Of a stretch of 64,000 nt of DNA, positions 17,310 to 26,495 are shown piece by piece. The DNA is taken from positions 124,001 to 188,000 of the forward strand of contig JAQWPT010000034.1 of the NCBI GenBank assembly GCA_029245245.1, in the 5' to 3' direction. The position numbers were made by a program, and so were the translations under genes. Source of the stretch: Phycisphaerales bacterium (GTDB taxonomy: Bacteria; Planctomycetota; Phycisphaerae; Phycisphaerales; SM1A02). Below the pieces are notes generated by a model. It did not search any database. It saw nothing but the letters and a program-made list of their open reading frames with translations, and was not told the DNA's origin. How positions within the stretch are numbered: position 1 is the stretch's first letter; each line of letters opens with the position of its first letter.

Positions 17310-18019
17310 CCGGTCATGTCTCCACTGATGCGATCCCGGGCTGCCCGCTCCATCAGGTCGACCACCTCGTCAACCTCCAGTTGCGAGGTATCGATGATGA
17401 TCGCCCCCTCGGGGCAGATCAAGGGGCCATCGCTCCGTGTTGAATCAAGGTGGTCCCGGTGGCGGATGTCCTCGGTCACCTCGCTCACATCGACCTGATG
17501 ACCACTGGACGTCAACTGCCTGACCCGCCGGATGGCCCGTACCCGTGGATCCGCATCGAGGTAGAAGCGGATCAGCGCATTGGGAAAGACCACCGAGCCC
17601 TGGTCACGCCCCTCGCTGACCAGCCTGGGATGCTCCTGTGCGATGCGCCGCTGGGCGCCAACAAGTACGGAACGAACCGGTGGCTGCTTGGCGACTTCAG
17701 AGACCACACCACTGACATCCATCTCGCGGATCCGTTGCGAAATATCCCTTCCGTCCAACTGGAGCTGCGGTGGGCTCTGCTTCCAGTCAAAGCGGAGATC
17801 GATCTGCTGCAGAGCCTCGGCAAGCCTGTCTGCATCGTCCACATGGATTCCCTGCTCGATCGAAACAACGGCCGCTGCACGGTACATCGAACCCGAATCG
17901 AGGTAGTCAAGCCCGAGCCGCTCGGCGAGCAGGTGGGCGACCGTGCTCTTGCCGGTCCCGGCTGGACCATCAATGGTGATGATGACACCTGTCGCTGGCC
18001 CGGTACTGGATGCGGACAT
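17303..18019 (-). CDS. cmk: Cytidylate kinase
   Basis: A 238-residue cytoplasmic kinase phosphorylating CMP and dCMP. It begins ITIDGPAGTGKSTVAHLLAERLGLDYLDSGSMYRA, with the P-loop at about residues 18-26 and the CMP-binding DSGSMYR. The later VVFPNALIRFYLDADPRVRAIRR and the lid-type segments match family length and order. It overlaps plsC downstream and lies 9 bp after the TIM-barrel gene upstream, so the three are probably co-transcribed leftwards. Confidence 0.94.
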   Translation of the reverse strand: MSASSTGPATGVIITIDGPAGTGKSTVAHLLAERLGLDYLDSGSMYRAAAVVSIEQGIHVDDADRLAEALQQIDLRFDWKQSPPQLQLDGRDISQRIREMDVSGVVSEVAKQPPVRSVLVGAQRRIAQEHPRLVSEGRDQGSVVFPNALIRFYLDADPRVRAIRRVRQLTSSGHQVDVSEVTEDIRHRDHLDSTRSDGPLICPEGAIIIDTSQLEVDEVVDLMERAARDRISGDMTGC

Positions 18020-18028
18020 GGGGATGCC

Positions 18029-18835
18029 TCACTCGGCGTCGATGGCGGCCTGCATGGTGTCGCGAGCCGATTGAATATCCTTCGATGGATCGCCGTCACC
18101 GACGTAGTCGATCGTCACGGTATTCATGTAACCAACACGCCGGATGGTTGCGATGCTCTCAGCCAGGTCGAAGCCCTTGTGCTTGCCCTTGCCTGTGAAC
18201 TTCTCCACGCTGACGTGAATCGCTCCTGCGTAGGGAGCCAACTTCCGGAGGCGCTCCATGTCCTCTTCTTCCTTGGATCCGACTCCAAAGATGGGCATGG
18301 CACCAATGCGGAACCCCCCGACCTTCTTGATCAACTCGGTAAGTCGATCCGGATCCGACGTCATGCCATCGGCCTGGGCCAGCAGCAGGTTCAGTTCCAG
18401 GTGCTCGATGCCGGCCATCAGCCCGCGAATGGCTTCCGCGGCTCGCTCCAGCAACTCGTCCTCGGCCGGGCCACCAGTTGCTCCATGGCAACGCAGGGCC
18501 AGGGCATTGCAGCCAAGTCGATGGGCGGCGAATGCCAGTCGCTCCACACGGTCCTTGCACGAAGCCACCGCTTCCTCATCCTCGTCGCCGAATGGCAGCG
18601 GCTCCTCTTCGAACAGGACCAGGCAGGGACAAGCGGCCTTGTCGGCCCGATCCCGAAGCCGGTCGAGGTCTTCGACACCCCACCCGCTGAGCATCGATGC
18701 ATTGATGTTCAAACCACGCAGGTCCAGCGTATTGATCACGTAATCAGGCACGTCCAGGAGGGTCCGAGGCGGATCAGCCTTCGGATCCAGCATGGACTGC
18801 AGTGAAGCGGTTGTCAGTGTCAGGATGAGCGACAT
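18029..18835 (-). CDS. Sugar phosphate isomerase/epimerase-like TIM-barrel protein
   Basis: A 268-residue protein of the xylose isomerase-like TIM-barrel superfamily (AP endonuclease 2 fold). Supporting segments are LLVPDYVINTLDLRGLNINASM-type strand-helix patterning, the repeated acidic and His residues along strands (ELNLLLAQADGM, AIHVSVEKFTGKGKHKGFD) and a C-terminal TVTIDYVGDGDPSKDIQ. Many such genes occur in planctomycetes with unknown substrates. The ATG at 18835 is chosen because similarity begins at MSLILTLTTASL; upstream in-frame codons run into the divergent promoter region. It is probably the first gene of the cmk-plsC operon. Substrate is unknown. Confidence 0.72.
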   Translation of the reverse strand: MSLILTLTTASLQSMLDPKADPPRTLLDVPDYVINTLDLRGLNINASMLSGWGVEDLDRLRDRADKAACPCLVLFEEEPLPFGDEDEEAVASCKDRVERLAFAAHRLGCNALALRCHGATGGPAEDELLERAAEAIRGLMAGIEHLELNLLLAQADGMTSDPDRLTELIKKVGGFRIGAMPIFGVGSKEEEDMERLRKLAPYAGAIHVSVEKFTGKGKHKGFDLAESIATIRRVGYMNTVTIDYVGDGDPSKDIQSARDTMQAAIDAE

Positions 18836-19023
18836 GTGCGATGCAGGACCAGTTCTGGGGGCGAATCCGGGAGCAATCCCCGGGGGAGAAGATGCAGAGT
18901 CTATCCCAATCCTGCCAAGCCTCAAGATCCCGTCCGCCGAGGGAGGAATCGGTGTCCGAAACCCCGCCGAATACCCTTTCATGGTGCTACCATGCCTGCT
19001 CTCAGGCCCCAGGAGACCGATCG

Positions 19024-19404
19024 ATGGCCAGCCCGACCGACTGCCTCTACACCGATTCACACGAGTGGTTCCGCAAGGATGGTGACGTCGTCACCGTCGG
19101 CATCACCCAGTTCGCAACCAATGAACTGACGGATATCACCTACGTAGAGATGAAACCTGCTGGAACCTCCATCAGTTCCGGAGATGCCCTGGGTGAAGTC
19201 GAATCGGTCAAGACCACCAGCGACGTCTACTCCGCCTTCAGCGGCGAGATCGTCGAAGTGAACGATGCCGCCGCCAATGATCCTTCCCTGCTCAACCAGG
19301 ACCCCTATGGGGCCGGGTGGCTCGTGAAACTCAAGTTCAATGGTGACGGCAACTCCGATCTTCTCGATCCAACCGCCTACGATTCCAAGTACCCACTGGA
19401 CTGA
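19024..19404 (+). CDS. gcvH: Glycine cleavage system H protein
   Basis: A 126-residue lipoyl carrier that shuttles the aminomethyl group among the P, T and L proteins of glycine cleavage. The lipoylation site is K63 in ESVKTTSDVYSAFSG, the canonical motif, and the N-terminal YTDSHEW is typical. AGGAG at 19011-19015 sits 8 nt before the ATG. The other gcv genes are not in the window. I looked for a glycine riboswitch in the 188-bp leader and did not find a convincing one. Confidence 0.95.
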   Translation: MASPTDCLYTDSHEWFRKDGDVVTVGITQFATNELTDITYVEMKPAGTSISSGDALGEVESVKTTSDVYSAFSGEIVEVNDAAANDPSLLNQDPYGAGWLVKLKFNGDGNSDLLDPTAYDSKYPLD

Positions 19405-19442
19405 GCTGCCCTGCACCCACCGGGGGCGACCTGGTCCCGACG

Positions 19443-21536
19443 ATGCATCGCCTCATGTCCGCACGATTCCAGTTGACCAGCCCGTACCAGCCCACCGGCG
19501 ACCAGCCGACGGCGATCGATGCGCTGGTCAAGGGTGTGAACCAGGGGCTCGACCAGCAGGTCCTGCTCGGTGCCACTGGAACGGGCAAGACCTTCACGAT
19601 GGCAAACGTGATCCAGTCCACCGGCCGGCCCACGCTCCTGATCAGCCACAACAAGACCCTGGCCGCGCAGTTGTACGAGGAACTCCGTGAACTGTTCCCC
19701 GACAGCGCGGTGTCCTACTTCGTCAGCTACTACGACTACTACCAGCCCGAAGCGTACATCCCCCAGCGTGACATCTACATTGAGAAGGACGCCTCTCGAA
19801 ACGACGACCTCGATCGGCTCCGCCTCGCCACCACCAGCAGCCTCCTGTCGAGGCAGGATGTGATCGTGGTGTCCTCGGTGAGCTGCCTCTTCGGACTTGG
19901 ATCCCCAGTGAACTACGGCGATCGGGTGATTGCGCTGGAGGTCGGCCAGGAGATCGACCGCCGGGAACTCCTGATCAAGTTGACGGACATGCAGTACGGT
20001 CGCAACGAGATCGAGTTCAAACGCGGACAGTTCCGGCTCCGCGGCGAAATCCTCGACGTGTACCCCGCCTATGAACAATACGCGATCCGGGTGGAGTTCT
20101 TCGGCGATGAGATCCAGCGCATCGAGCTGATCCATCCCGTCTCCGGCGAACCGCTGGCCCGGGAAACCCGGGCCTTCATCTTCCCCGCCGTGCACTACGT
20201 TCTGCCCGAGGACCAGTTGGAAGCCGCCGTCACCACGATCAAGGAAGAAGCGGTTCGTCGCTGCGCGCAGTTGAAGAAGGAAGGAAAACTGCTCGAGTCA
20301 CAGCGGCTGATGGCGCGAACCCGCTATGACATGGAAATGATCCAGGAAGTCGGGTACTGCCCGGGCATCGAGAACTACGCCCGGCATCTGGAAGGACGGC
20401 CGGCCGGCTCACGACCATCCACGCTCCTTGATTACTTCAGTCATGTTCCGGGTCTGGATCCCCAGGAGTGGCTCGTCTTCATTGACGAATCCCACGTGAC
20501 GATTCCCCAGATCCGCGCGATGTACAACGGCGATCGGGCTCGCAAGCAGGTGCTCGTGGACCATGGCTTCCGCCTGCCCAGCGCAATGGACAACCGGCCC
20601 CTGAAGTTCGACGAGTTCCTGGATGTCGTCCCACAACTGGTCTACGTCTCAGCCACTCCGGGCCCCTGGGAACTCGAGCAGGCCGATGGTGCCGTTGTGG
20701 AGCAGTTGATCCGCCCCACCGGCCTCCTGGATCCCATTGTCACGGTCCGCCCCGCCTCCAACCAGGTTCAGGACCTGGTTGAAGAATGCCGGATCCGCAT
20801 CGAACGCAATCAACGGGTCCTGGTCACTGTGCTTACGAAGCGGATGGCCGAGGACCTCACCAGTTGGATGGATGAACAATCCCTGCGGGTCCGTTACCTG
20901 CACAGTGACATCGATACGCTCGACCGAATCGAGATTCTCCGCGACCTTCGCAGTGGAGACTTCGATGTCCTGATCGGTGTCAACCTGCTCCGCGAAGGTC
21001 TGGATCTGCCCGAAGTCTCCCTGGTGGGCATTCTCGATGCTGACAAGAGTGGATTTCTCCGCAGTGAAACGAGCCTCGTCCAGACGATTGGTCGAGCCGC
21101 CCGCCACGTCGATGCCGAAGTGATCATGTACGGGGATTCGATCACGCCCCAGATGCGATCCGCCATCGATGAGACCGAACGCCGCCGAACACTCCAGATG
21201 GAACACAACAAGGCCAACGGCATCACCCCGCAGAGCATCACCAAGGCGATTCGGCGTGGAATCGATCGGGAACTCGAGGGGCGGAGAACCGCCCGTGCCG
21301 CCTTCCACAGCGATGGAAGCGAAGTTGAACTCGATCAGGAGGAACTGCTGGAGCACCTGGAACAGGAGATGCTCGAAGCGGCCGAGAAACTCGAGTTCGA
21401 ACAGGCGGCGGCAATCCGGGATCGCATGGAGGCGATCAAGAGCGGCCATGATCACGATCCGGAACGCTCATCGGCGGGGCGCCCGGGTCAGGCTCGATCG
21501 CGTATCGGCATCACGCGACCAAAACGAAAGTCATGA
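19443..21536 (+). CDS. uvrB: Excinuclease ABC subunit B
   Basis: UvrB is the damage-verifying helicase-like subunit of nucleotide excision repair. The 697-residue protein shows Walker A GATGTGKTFT, the beta-hairpin segment YYDYYQPEAYIPQRDIYIEKD region, motif II FIDESHVTIPQ, motif VI QTIGRAARH and a C-terminal UVR domain (LEFEQAAAIRDRMEAI) that contacts UvrC. The first ATG at 19443 and a second at 19455 are both possible; neither has a clear ribosome site. It lies 38 bp after gcvH. No SOS-like box was seen in that gap. Confidence 0.95.
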   Translation: MHRLMSARFQLTSPYQPTGDQPTAIDALVKGVNQGLDQQVLLGATGTGKTFTMANVIQSTGRPTLLISHNKTLAAQLYEELRELFPDSAVSYFVSYYDYYQPEAYIPQRDIYIEKDASRNDDLDRLRLATTSSLLSRQDVIVVSSVSCLFGLGSPVNYGDRVIALEVGQEIDRRELLIKLTDMQYGRNEIEFKRGQFRLRGEILDVYPAYEQYAIRVEFFGDEIQRIELIHPVSGEPLARETRAFIFPAVHYVLPEDQLEAAVTTIKEEAVRRCAQLKKEGKLLESQRLMARTRYDMEMIQEVGYCPGIENYARHLEGRPAGSRPSTLLDYFSHVPGLDPQEWLVFIDESHVTIPQIRAMYNGDRARKQVLVDHGFRLPSAMDNRPLKFDEFLDVVPQLVYVSATPGPWELEQADGAVVEQLIRPTGLLDPIVTVRPASNQVQDLVEECRIRIERNQRVLVTVLTKRMAEDLTSWMDEQSLRVRYLHSDIDTLDRIEILRDLRSGDFDVLIGVNLLREGLDLPEVSLVGILDADKSGFLRSETSLVQTIGRAARHVDAEVIMYGDSITPQMRSAIDETERRRTLQMEHNKANGITPQSITKAIRRGIDRELEGRRTARAAFHSDGSEVELDQEELLEHLEQEMLEAAEKLEFEQAAAIRDRMEAIKSGHDHDPERSSAGRPGQARSRIGITRPKRKS

Positions 21537-21588
21537 TCAGAGCGGATGAGGTGGGCCGGCACGGGCATGCGTCCGGTACACTGTGACG

Positions 21589-23061
21589 ATGCCCAGAGCA
21601 CCCCGAGCCTGTCCTGGATCCTGCAACATCCTTCTCATCGGGGGAGGCGGGCGTGAGCATGCCATTGCCTGGTCACTGTCGAAATCGTCCCGGCTCGGGA
21701 AGCTCTGGATCACCCATGCATCCAACGCAGCCCTTGCCAAACTTGGCACTCCCTGTCCTCACCACTGGGATCCTTCCAAGGTCTTCCAGTTGTCGACCTG
21801 GTGTGACAAGCAGAACATCGACCTGGTGATCGTCGGCCCGGAACAACCACTGGCCGAGGGAATCGCCGATGCACTCTCCACTGAGCATCGCTTCGTGTTC
21901 GGACCCCGCAAGGAAGCGGCACGAATCGAATCAGACAAGGCCTTCGCGAAGACCATCATGCGGCAGGCTTCCGTACCCACTGCTGATGCACGCACCTTCA
22001 CCGACGCCAACTCGGCTCGCCGCTACGTGCTTCGAGGCATCGACCGCGATCTTGAAGCCGCAGGGCTGACCACTGACGCAGCCGAACTTCGCACGTTCCT
22101 CGCATCCAATGACGATCGGGGCATGATTCAGTTCCCCGAACTCACCGACGAGACCCGCACTCAGCTCCAGGCCCACGATGAACCGTGTGTGATCAAGGCT
22201 GCCGGCCTTGCCGCCGGCAAAGGTGTCATCGTCTGCCGCAACACCCTGCAGGCCCTCGACGCCGTCGACCGCATCATGGTGCAGCGGGAGTTCGGCGCCG
22301 CCGGCGACGCCCTGCTCGTCGAGGAGTTTCTCGAGGGACAGGAACTCAGCGTTCTCGCCCTGGTCGACGGCCGGACGATCTGGATGCTGGACCCCTGCCA
22401 GGACCACAAGCAGGTCGGCGAGGGCGATACCGGGCCCAACACCGGTGGTATGGGAGCCTACTGCCCGACACCACTGGTGAACATGGAACTGCTGGACACG
22501 ATTGAACAGGACATCCTGCTGCCGACCATCGACGCATTGCGACGGGAAGGCATCGAATACCGAGGCGTACTCTACGCCGGACTCATGCTTACTCCAGCCG
22601 GACCGAAGGTCCTTGAGTTCAACTGCCGATTCGGCGACCCCGAGTGCCAGCCACTGATGATGCGACTCGAAGGCGATCTTGTTGAAATCCTCTGGGCCTG
22701 CTGCACGGGCCGTCTGCACGATGTCGAACTCGAGTTCAACTCGAAGTCCGCCTGCTGCGTCGTCATGTGCTCCGAGGGCTACCCCGGGGACTATGAGAAG
22801 GGACGCGAGATCACCGGCATCGGCGATGCCTCTGATGGGCGAAATGTCATGGTCTTCCAGTCCGGTACCAACCGGGACGGCAAGGGCGCGATTCGCACCA
22901 ACGGCGGCCGGGTACTCGCTGTCACGGCCCTGGGCACTGATCTGCCCGAAGCCCGCCAACGCGCGAACACTGCCTGTGAGGCGATTCACTTCGACGGAGC
23001 GTTCTGGCGAACGGACATCGGACACCGAGTCCTGTCGCCCTCGACCTCAAAGAAGCGCTGA
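21589..23061 (+). CDS. purD: Phosphoribosylamine-glycine ligase with an ATP-grasp insert
   Basis: PurD makes glycinamide ribonucleotide in purine synthesis. The N-terminal ILLIGGGGREHAIAWSL, the ATP-grasp segment CVIKAAGLAAGKGVIV and NTGGMGAYCP identify it. At 490 residues it is longer than the usual 420-430; about 45 extra residues sit at about 150-197, between the TFTDA stretch and the strand CVIKAAGLAAGKG. The ATG at 21589 is preferred to an in-frame GTG two codons upstream. The gene runs 3' to within 6 bp of a convergent gene. Confidence 0.93.
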   Translation: MPRAPRACPGSCNILLIGGGGREHAIAWSLSKSSRLGKLWITHASNAALAKLGTPCPHHWDPSKVFQLSTWCDKQNIDLVIVGPEQPLAEGIADALSTEHRFVFGPRKEAARIESDKAFAKTIMRQASVPTADARTFTDANSARRYVLRGIDRDLEAAGLTTDAAELRTFLASNDDRGMIQFPELTDETRTQLQAHDEPCVIKAAGLAAGKGVIVCRNTLQALDAVDRIMVQREFGAAGDALLVEEFLEGQELSVLALVDGRTIWMLDPCQDHKQVGEGDTGPNTGGMGAYCPTPLVNMELLDTIEQDILLPTIDALRREGIEYRGVLYAGLMLTPAGPKVLEFNCRFGDPECQPLMMRLEGDLVEILWACCTGRLHDVELEFNSKSACCVVMCSEGYPGDYEKGREITGIGDASDGRNVMVFQSGTNRDGKGAIRTNGGRVLAVTALGTDLPEARQRANTACEAIHFDGAFWRTDIGHRVLSPSTSKKR

Positions 23062-23067
23062 AGCGAC

Positions 23068-23424
23068 TCAAGGGATCTGCGGCGGTCCCTGCGTGACGCT
23101 GATCGCCGCCATCACCATCACCAGCGAATACAGCAGCATCAGCCCCGGACCGATCAACAGCAGGATCGGAGCGATCAGGCGGAGCAGCATGACCACGGCC
23201 GTGCTGGTGTTCGAGAGTGAAACACCGCCCCTGGACAACCGACCGGCAAGCAACAACGCGATCGCTCCCAGAACAAGCAGGACGAACCACGAAACGGGCC
23301 ATACCCACGTGAACTGGACGATGCCGTCAGGTGCAGCGTCCCGAGCTGCCAGGATCCGCCAGTTGGCGATCAGGGCCACCTCAGTCAGCACTCCGATGAT
23401 GAAGGACCACAGCAGAAGCGGCAT
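23068..23424 (-). CDS. Small integral membrane protein of unknown function
   Basis: A 118-residue hydrophobic protein with three likely membrane helices (about 2-22, 42-62 and 80-108) and no recognised motif. GAGAGGGG lies just upstream of the ATG. It follows the class II amidotransferase gene by 14 bp in the same direction, so the two are probably co-transcribed. I do not recognise a family. Confidence 0.6.
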   Translation of the reverse strand: MPLLLWSFIIGVLTEVALIANWRILAARDAAPDGIVQFTWVWPVSWFVLLVLGAIALLLAGRLSRGGVSLSNTSTAVVMLLRLIAPILLLIGPGLMLLYSLVMVMAAISVTQGPPQIP

Positions 23425-23438
23425 GGCGCCCCTCTCCC

Positions 23439-24272
23439 TCAGGAATCAGCGAACAGTGGAGTGCCGAACAGTGGAGTGATCTCCGCGAAACCGGGGCGAA
23501 TTTCCAGTGCGGAGGATGGCGGCACGGCCTTCCAGTGCTCACTGACCCTGTCCAGTGGCTCGGACACGATGAGAACCGACTCCTCGGGCAGCTTGTAGGT
23601 GTCACCGGAGGCTTCCTGCAGCGCCGCCTTGGATGTGCTGTGGTAGAGCGAAGGCGGTTCGCCGAAGCTGGCGTACCGGAATGCGTACAGGGATATGCCA
23701 TTCGACGCCGCGATGGTCATCAAGAACGGCTTCTCGATGCCGGCGGCTTCGCGTTCCTCCTCGACTGCCTTGATCATGCTGCAGATCCCCTTCTTGGGAT
23801 CGTTCATGAACCCGAAGGTCAAGGCGAGTTGGAAGATGGTCTCGGTATCCGTCGCTCCCCGCATCGTGGCGAAGATGGCGGGATCGATTCGGCGAGTCAG
23901 GGCATGTCGGATGTGACCGAAATCGTTGATCTCCCCGTTGTGCTGGAAGATCCAGTTCTCATGCCGGAACGGGTGGCAGTTCGAACGAACGACCTCCGCT
24001 CCCGATGACGCCCGGATATGGCAGAGAAACAAGCTGGAACGGACGTGTGCCGCGATGTCTGAGAAGTTCGTGTCGTTCCAGACCGGCCGGACATCGTGGT
24101 AGACACCCGCCTTTCCCTGGGTTCCATACCAGCCAACGCCGAAGCCATCCGCGTTGATCTCATAGCTTGACTGCTTGGCATGCCGAGACTGGTCGATCAT
24201 CGAGTGCTCAGGCTTGAGCAGCAGTTCATCCATGTAGACAGGTTCACCGATATAGGCCAGCCAACGACACAT
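23439..24272 (-). CDS. Class II glutamine amidotransferase (YafJ/EgtC-like)
   Basis: A 277-residue Ntn-hydrolase domain protein. The nucleophile is Cys2 in MCRWLAYIGEPVYMDELL, and the family features ADGFGVGWYG, LCHIRASSGAEVVRSNCHPF and WIFQHNGEINDF follow in order. Members hydrolyse gamma-glutamyl amides, as in ergothioneine synthesis (EgtC) or glutathione breakdown (DUG3); here no ergothioneine genes are nearby, so the substrate is open. A strong ribosome site (AAAGGAGG) precedes the start. A small membrane protein gene follows. Confidence 0.88.
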   Translation of the reverse strand: MCRWLAYIGEPVYMDELLLKPEHSMIDQSRHAKQSSYEINADGFGVGWYGTQGKAGVYHDVRPVWNDTNFSDIAAHVRSSLFLCHIRASSGAEVVRSNCHPFRHENWIFQHNGEINDFGHIRHALTRRIDPAIFATMRGATDTETIFQLALTFGFMNDPKKGICSMIKAVEEEREAAGIEKPFLMTIAASNGISLYAFRYASFGEPPSLYHSTSKAALQEASGDTYKLPEESVLIVSEPLDRVSEHWKAVPPSSALEIRPGFAEITPLFGTPLFADS

Positions 24273-24359
24273 GTGAGCTCCCTCCTTTGAACAGGGAGCG
24301 CATGATACCGGAGCCCGTGATCCATGTGTCAGTGGAGTGATTTTCCATTGTCAGAACAA

Positions 24360-24387
24360 CCCCTGCCGACAACGGCGTCGACAGGGG
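24360..24387 (-). terminator. Hairpin after the putative lipoprotein gene
   Basis: Arms CCCCTGCCGAC and GTCGACAGGGG (one mismatch) flank a 6-nt loop, 19 bp beyond the stop of the leftward gene ending at 24406. The following U-tract on the minus strand is short, so termination may be partial. Confidence 0.45.
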
Positions 24388-24405
24388 CACGAGAAGAGAG
24401 AACAT

Positions 24406-24987
24406 TCAGTGACTGCCAGCCGAGATGGCCTTTGGCTGCTCTGGTGGTGAACCGGGATTTGGAATCCTGAGCATGGCGATTCGGCGGAGATCACGAAGCA
24501 CTTCGATCGTCCCGGCACGGGGACCACGAGTCAGCATCCAGTCGCAACCATCAATGCGGGCAACTGCGTCGTACAAGCCTTTGGCCGCGAGTTGCTCAAG
24601 AACATCACGGACAGTTCCCTTCAACAGAGTCGTGGGGTGTACCGCATCAGCACAGGGGCCACCGTCGACGCTCAGAACGACATGGTCATCCAGGCCGATG
24701 GGCGTGAACCGTGGTGGCGTGTACACGGTGATGACACCATGGACCAACTCGCTCGGGAGTGTGCCATCTTCCGATGGCACACTCCGGATGAACCTGATCC
24801 GCCCCACGAACTCATTCTCGAAGGGTTGCTCGCATCCCTGGGCAAGCAGGAGCACCACGAGCAGACAGGTCGGGTGCGGGACGGCGACCAAGGGGCTGCT
24901 CGGGCCCCCCGCCCGGCCTGGCATGCCGCCCCCCCCAGCCATGATCCTGAAAAGACGATTGATGGAAGTCATGTCCATCAGGATCAC
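24406..24987 (-). CDS. Putative secreted or lipoprotein of unknown function
   Basis: A reading frame of 193 residues with a hydrophobic segment TCLLVVLLLAQGC near residue 40 that looks like an atypical lipobox, followed by a plausible globular part containing FVGRIRFIRSVPSEDG and TVRDVLEQLAAKGLYDAVARIDGCDWML. The last part mentions a helix-strand pattern but no known family. The exact start is uncertain; an ATG just before the hydrophobic part (GMPGRAGG) may be used. The opposite strand frame is Arg/Ser-rich and looks like a shadow. Moderate confidence that it is a gene. Confidence 0.5.
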   Translation of the reverse strand: MILMDMTSINRLFRIMAGGGGMPGRAGGPSSPLVAVPHPTCLLVVLLLAQGCEQPFENEFVGRIRFIRSVPSEDGTLPSELVHGVITVYTPPRFTPIGLDDHVVLSVDGGPCADAVHPTTLLKGTVRDVLEQLAAKGLYDAVARIDGCDWMLTRGPRAGTIEVLRDLRRIAMLRIPNPGSPPEQPKAISAGSH

Positions 24988-25006
24988 ATCCCAGGGCCTC
25001 AGGAGC

Positions 25007-25026
25007 TGATTTCGTGCCTGAAATCA
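25007..25026. promoter_or_regulatory. Inverted repeat upstream of the HTH-TPR operon
   Basis: Arms TGATTTC and GAAATCA around a 6-bp spacer lie in the 239-bp gap between the putative lipoprotein gene and the divergent HTH-TPR gene. Its place suits an operator for either gene, perhaps for the HTH-TPR regulator itself. No consensus is known. Confidence 0.35.
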
Positions 25027-25226
25027 CAAACCTGCCTTTTCGCCCCCCCCAATCCGAAGGGCCTTAGAGCGGGGAAACGAAGTCAGTCGACTTTTTTCTT
25101 TTCTTGTCCGTTGGCAGCTGGAACCGGTTTAGGTTTCTATCAGAACGTTGTCTGTCCGGTATGGGAGCCGGGAGAAAGAGACGGATGGCGATGTGAAAGC
25201 GAGCGTTCTTGGAGAGGAGTCCCATC

Positions 25227-26480
25227 ATGAATGGAAATGGTAAAAAACGAGAGCGGCTGGAGCGGCTGCTTGATCTTGCGCAGGTCTATCGGAGTTGGAA
25301 TCGGAAGGAGCTGGCGGGGGCGCTCGGACGTGATCCGACCAAACTCGTGCCAGGTTCCGGCAATCCAAAACTCGATCTTGTGATGCACCTTGCGGAAGCA
25401 CTGGACTGGTCCATCGGAGATGTGAGCGAGTGCCTGCTGAATGAAGATGCTCTGGAAGAACGCGTCATACAGATGGAGCACTCCACCATCGACACGTTTG
25501 ATTCCATGGATGCCAAGGCACTTGAAGCACATGAGAACGGGCTCTTCACCGATATGGAGCGGTTCGCCGACATGGCCTACCGCCTTGCCGAATCTCCAAC
25601 CCAGCGAGCTCTGGCCTGCATTCGCAGCTTCGGCGCCTGGGATGGTCTTGGCCGGTACTCCAAGAGCCTTGAGTCTGCACAACGCGGCCTCATGGAATGC
25701 CCCATCGATGATGAAATCCGGCGTGCACTGCAATCCAACCTTGCCAACGCGTACTACACACTCTGGCACCTGGTTGAGGCACGTGCGACATCAGCTGAAC
25801 TCATCGAGAACTACGGATCAAACCCACCGACAACTACATGGGATCGATGCTCCCAGGCGTTTTCGTACTACGTACTCGGCAACACCTACCGACGGCTCAT
25901 CGGAACCGAGCCCGTTCATGCCGCCAAGCATGCAGGCACGACCATTCAGCATCTGGAAGCCTGCCAGGCACTGTGCCGGGAACTGGCCGAGGAAGCTCCC
26001 TATTGGGACGCCGTTGGACGTACCGCCGAGGGCGGCATCATCGAAGCCCAGGTCATCACCGGTCAACGTGATGCTCGTTCGGCCCTTGCCGACATCACCG
26101 ATGCACTCGGCTCAGCCGTGGATCTTGAAGCGTTCGAAAACGCGGATTCCATTGAGAGCCATGGATGGTGGTGCATCTATGGATGCAATATCGCCATCAG
26201 GCATGTCACCGACGAGAAGGATCTCCAGAGGTACATGGCACTGTTCACGAACAAGGCCGATGAGATCGCAAACAAGTTGGACAACTGGTCGATGCGGGAA
26301 CGCGTGTTCTCGATGCAGTACCAGGGACATCGTCGTTTCGTGGGATGGACCGGCCAGGAAATTCCCATGACGATCGATTCCGAAGACATCAAGATGATCA
26401 CCGGGACGATGGGACGGTTCCCTCGGTTCCGAAAGACTGGATGGAACATCCTCCAGTCTGCCAACGTTGTCCAAGCCTGA
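25227..26480 (+). CDS. Helix-turn-helix/TPR-like regulator
   Basis: A 417-residue, Cys-poor cytoplasmic protein. Residues about 15-70 look like a Cro/CI-type HTH: RKELAGALGRDPTKLVPG followed by LDLVMHLAEALDWSIGDV. The rest is alpha-helical with TPR-like pairs (for example IRRALQSNLANAYYTLWHLVEARATSAELI), suited to bind a peptide or protein. The ATG at 25227 follows AGGAG at 8-nt spacing. A small secreted protein gene starts 15 nt downstream, so the two share a transcript. The plan recalls RRNPP regulators of Firmicutes, but a link is inference. Confidence 0.65.
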   Translation: MNGNGKKRERLERLLDLAQVYRSWNRKELAGALGRDPTKLVPGSGNPKLDLVMHLAEALDWSIGDVSECLLNEDALEERVIQMEHSTIDTFDSMDAKALEAHENGLFTDMERFADMAYRLAESPTQRALACIRSFGAWDGLGRYSKSLESAQRGLMECPIDDEIRRALQSNLANAYYTLWHLVEARATSAELIENYGSNPPTTTWDRCSQAFSYYVLGNTYRRLIGTEPVHAAKHAGTTIQHLEACQALCRELAEEAPYWDAVGRTAEGGIIEAQVITGQRDARSALADITDALGSAVDLEAFENADSIESHGWWCIYGCNIAIRHVTDEKDLQRYMALFTNKADEIANKLDNWSMRERVFSMQYQGHRRFVGWTGQEIPMTIDSEDIKMITGTMGRFPRFRKTGWNILQSANVVQA

Positions 26481-26495
26481 GAAAGGAGGCACGTC

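Noticed and set aside
18836-19023. Possible glycine riboswitch in the gcvH leader
   Set aside because: A CTCTCAGG-like stretch is present near 19000, but the CCGAAGGGG core and paired stems expected of the aptamer are not seen.
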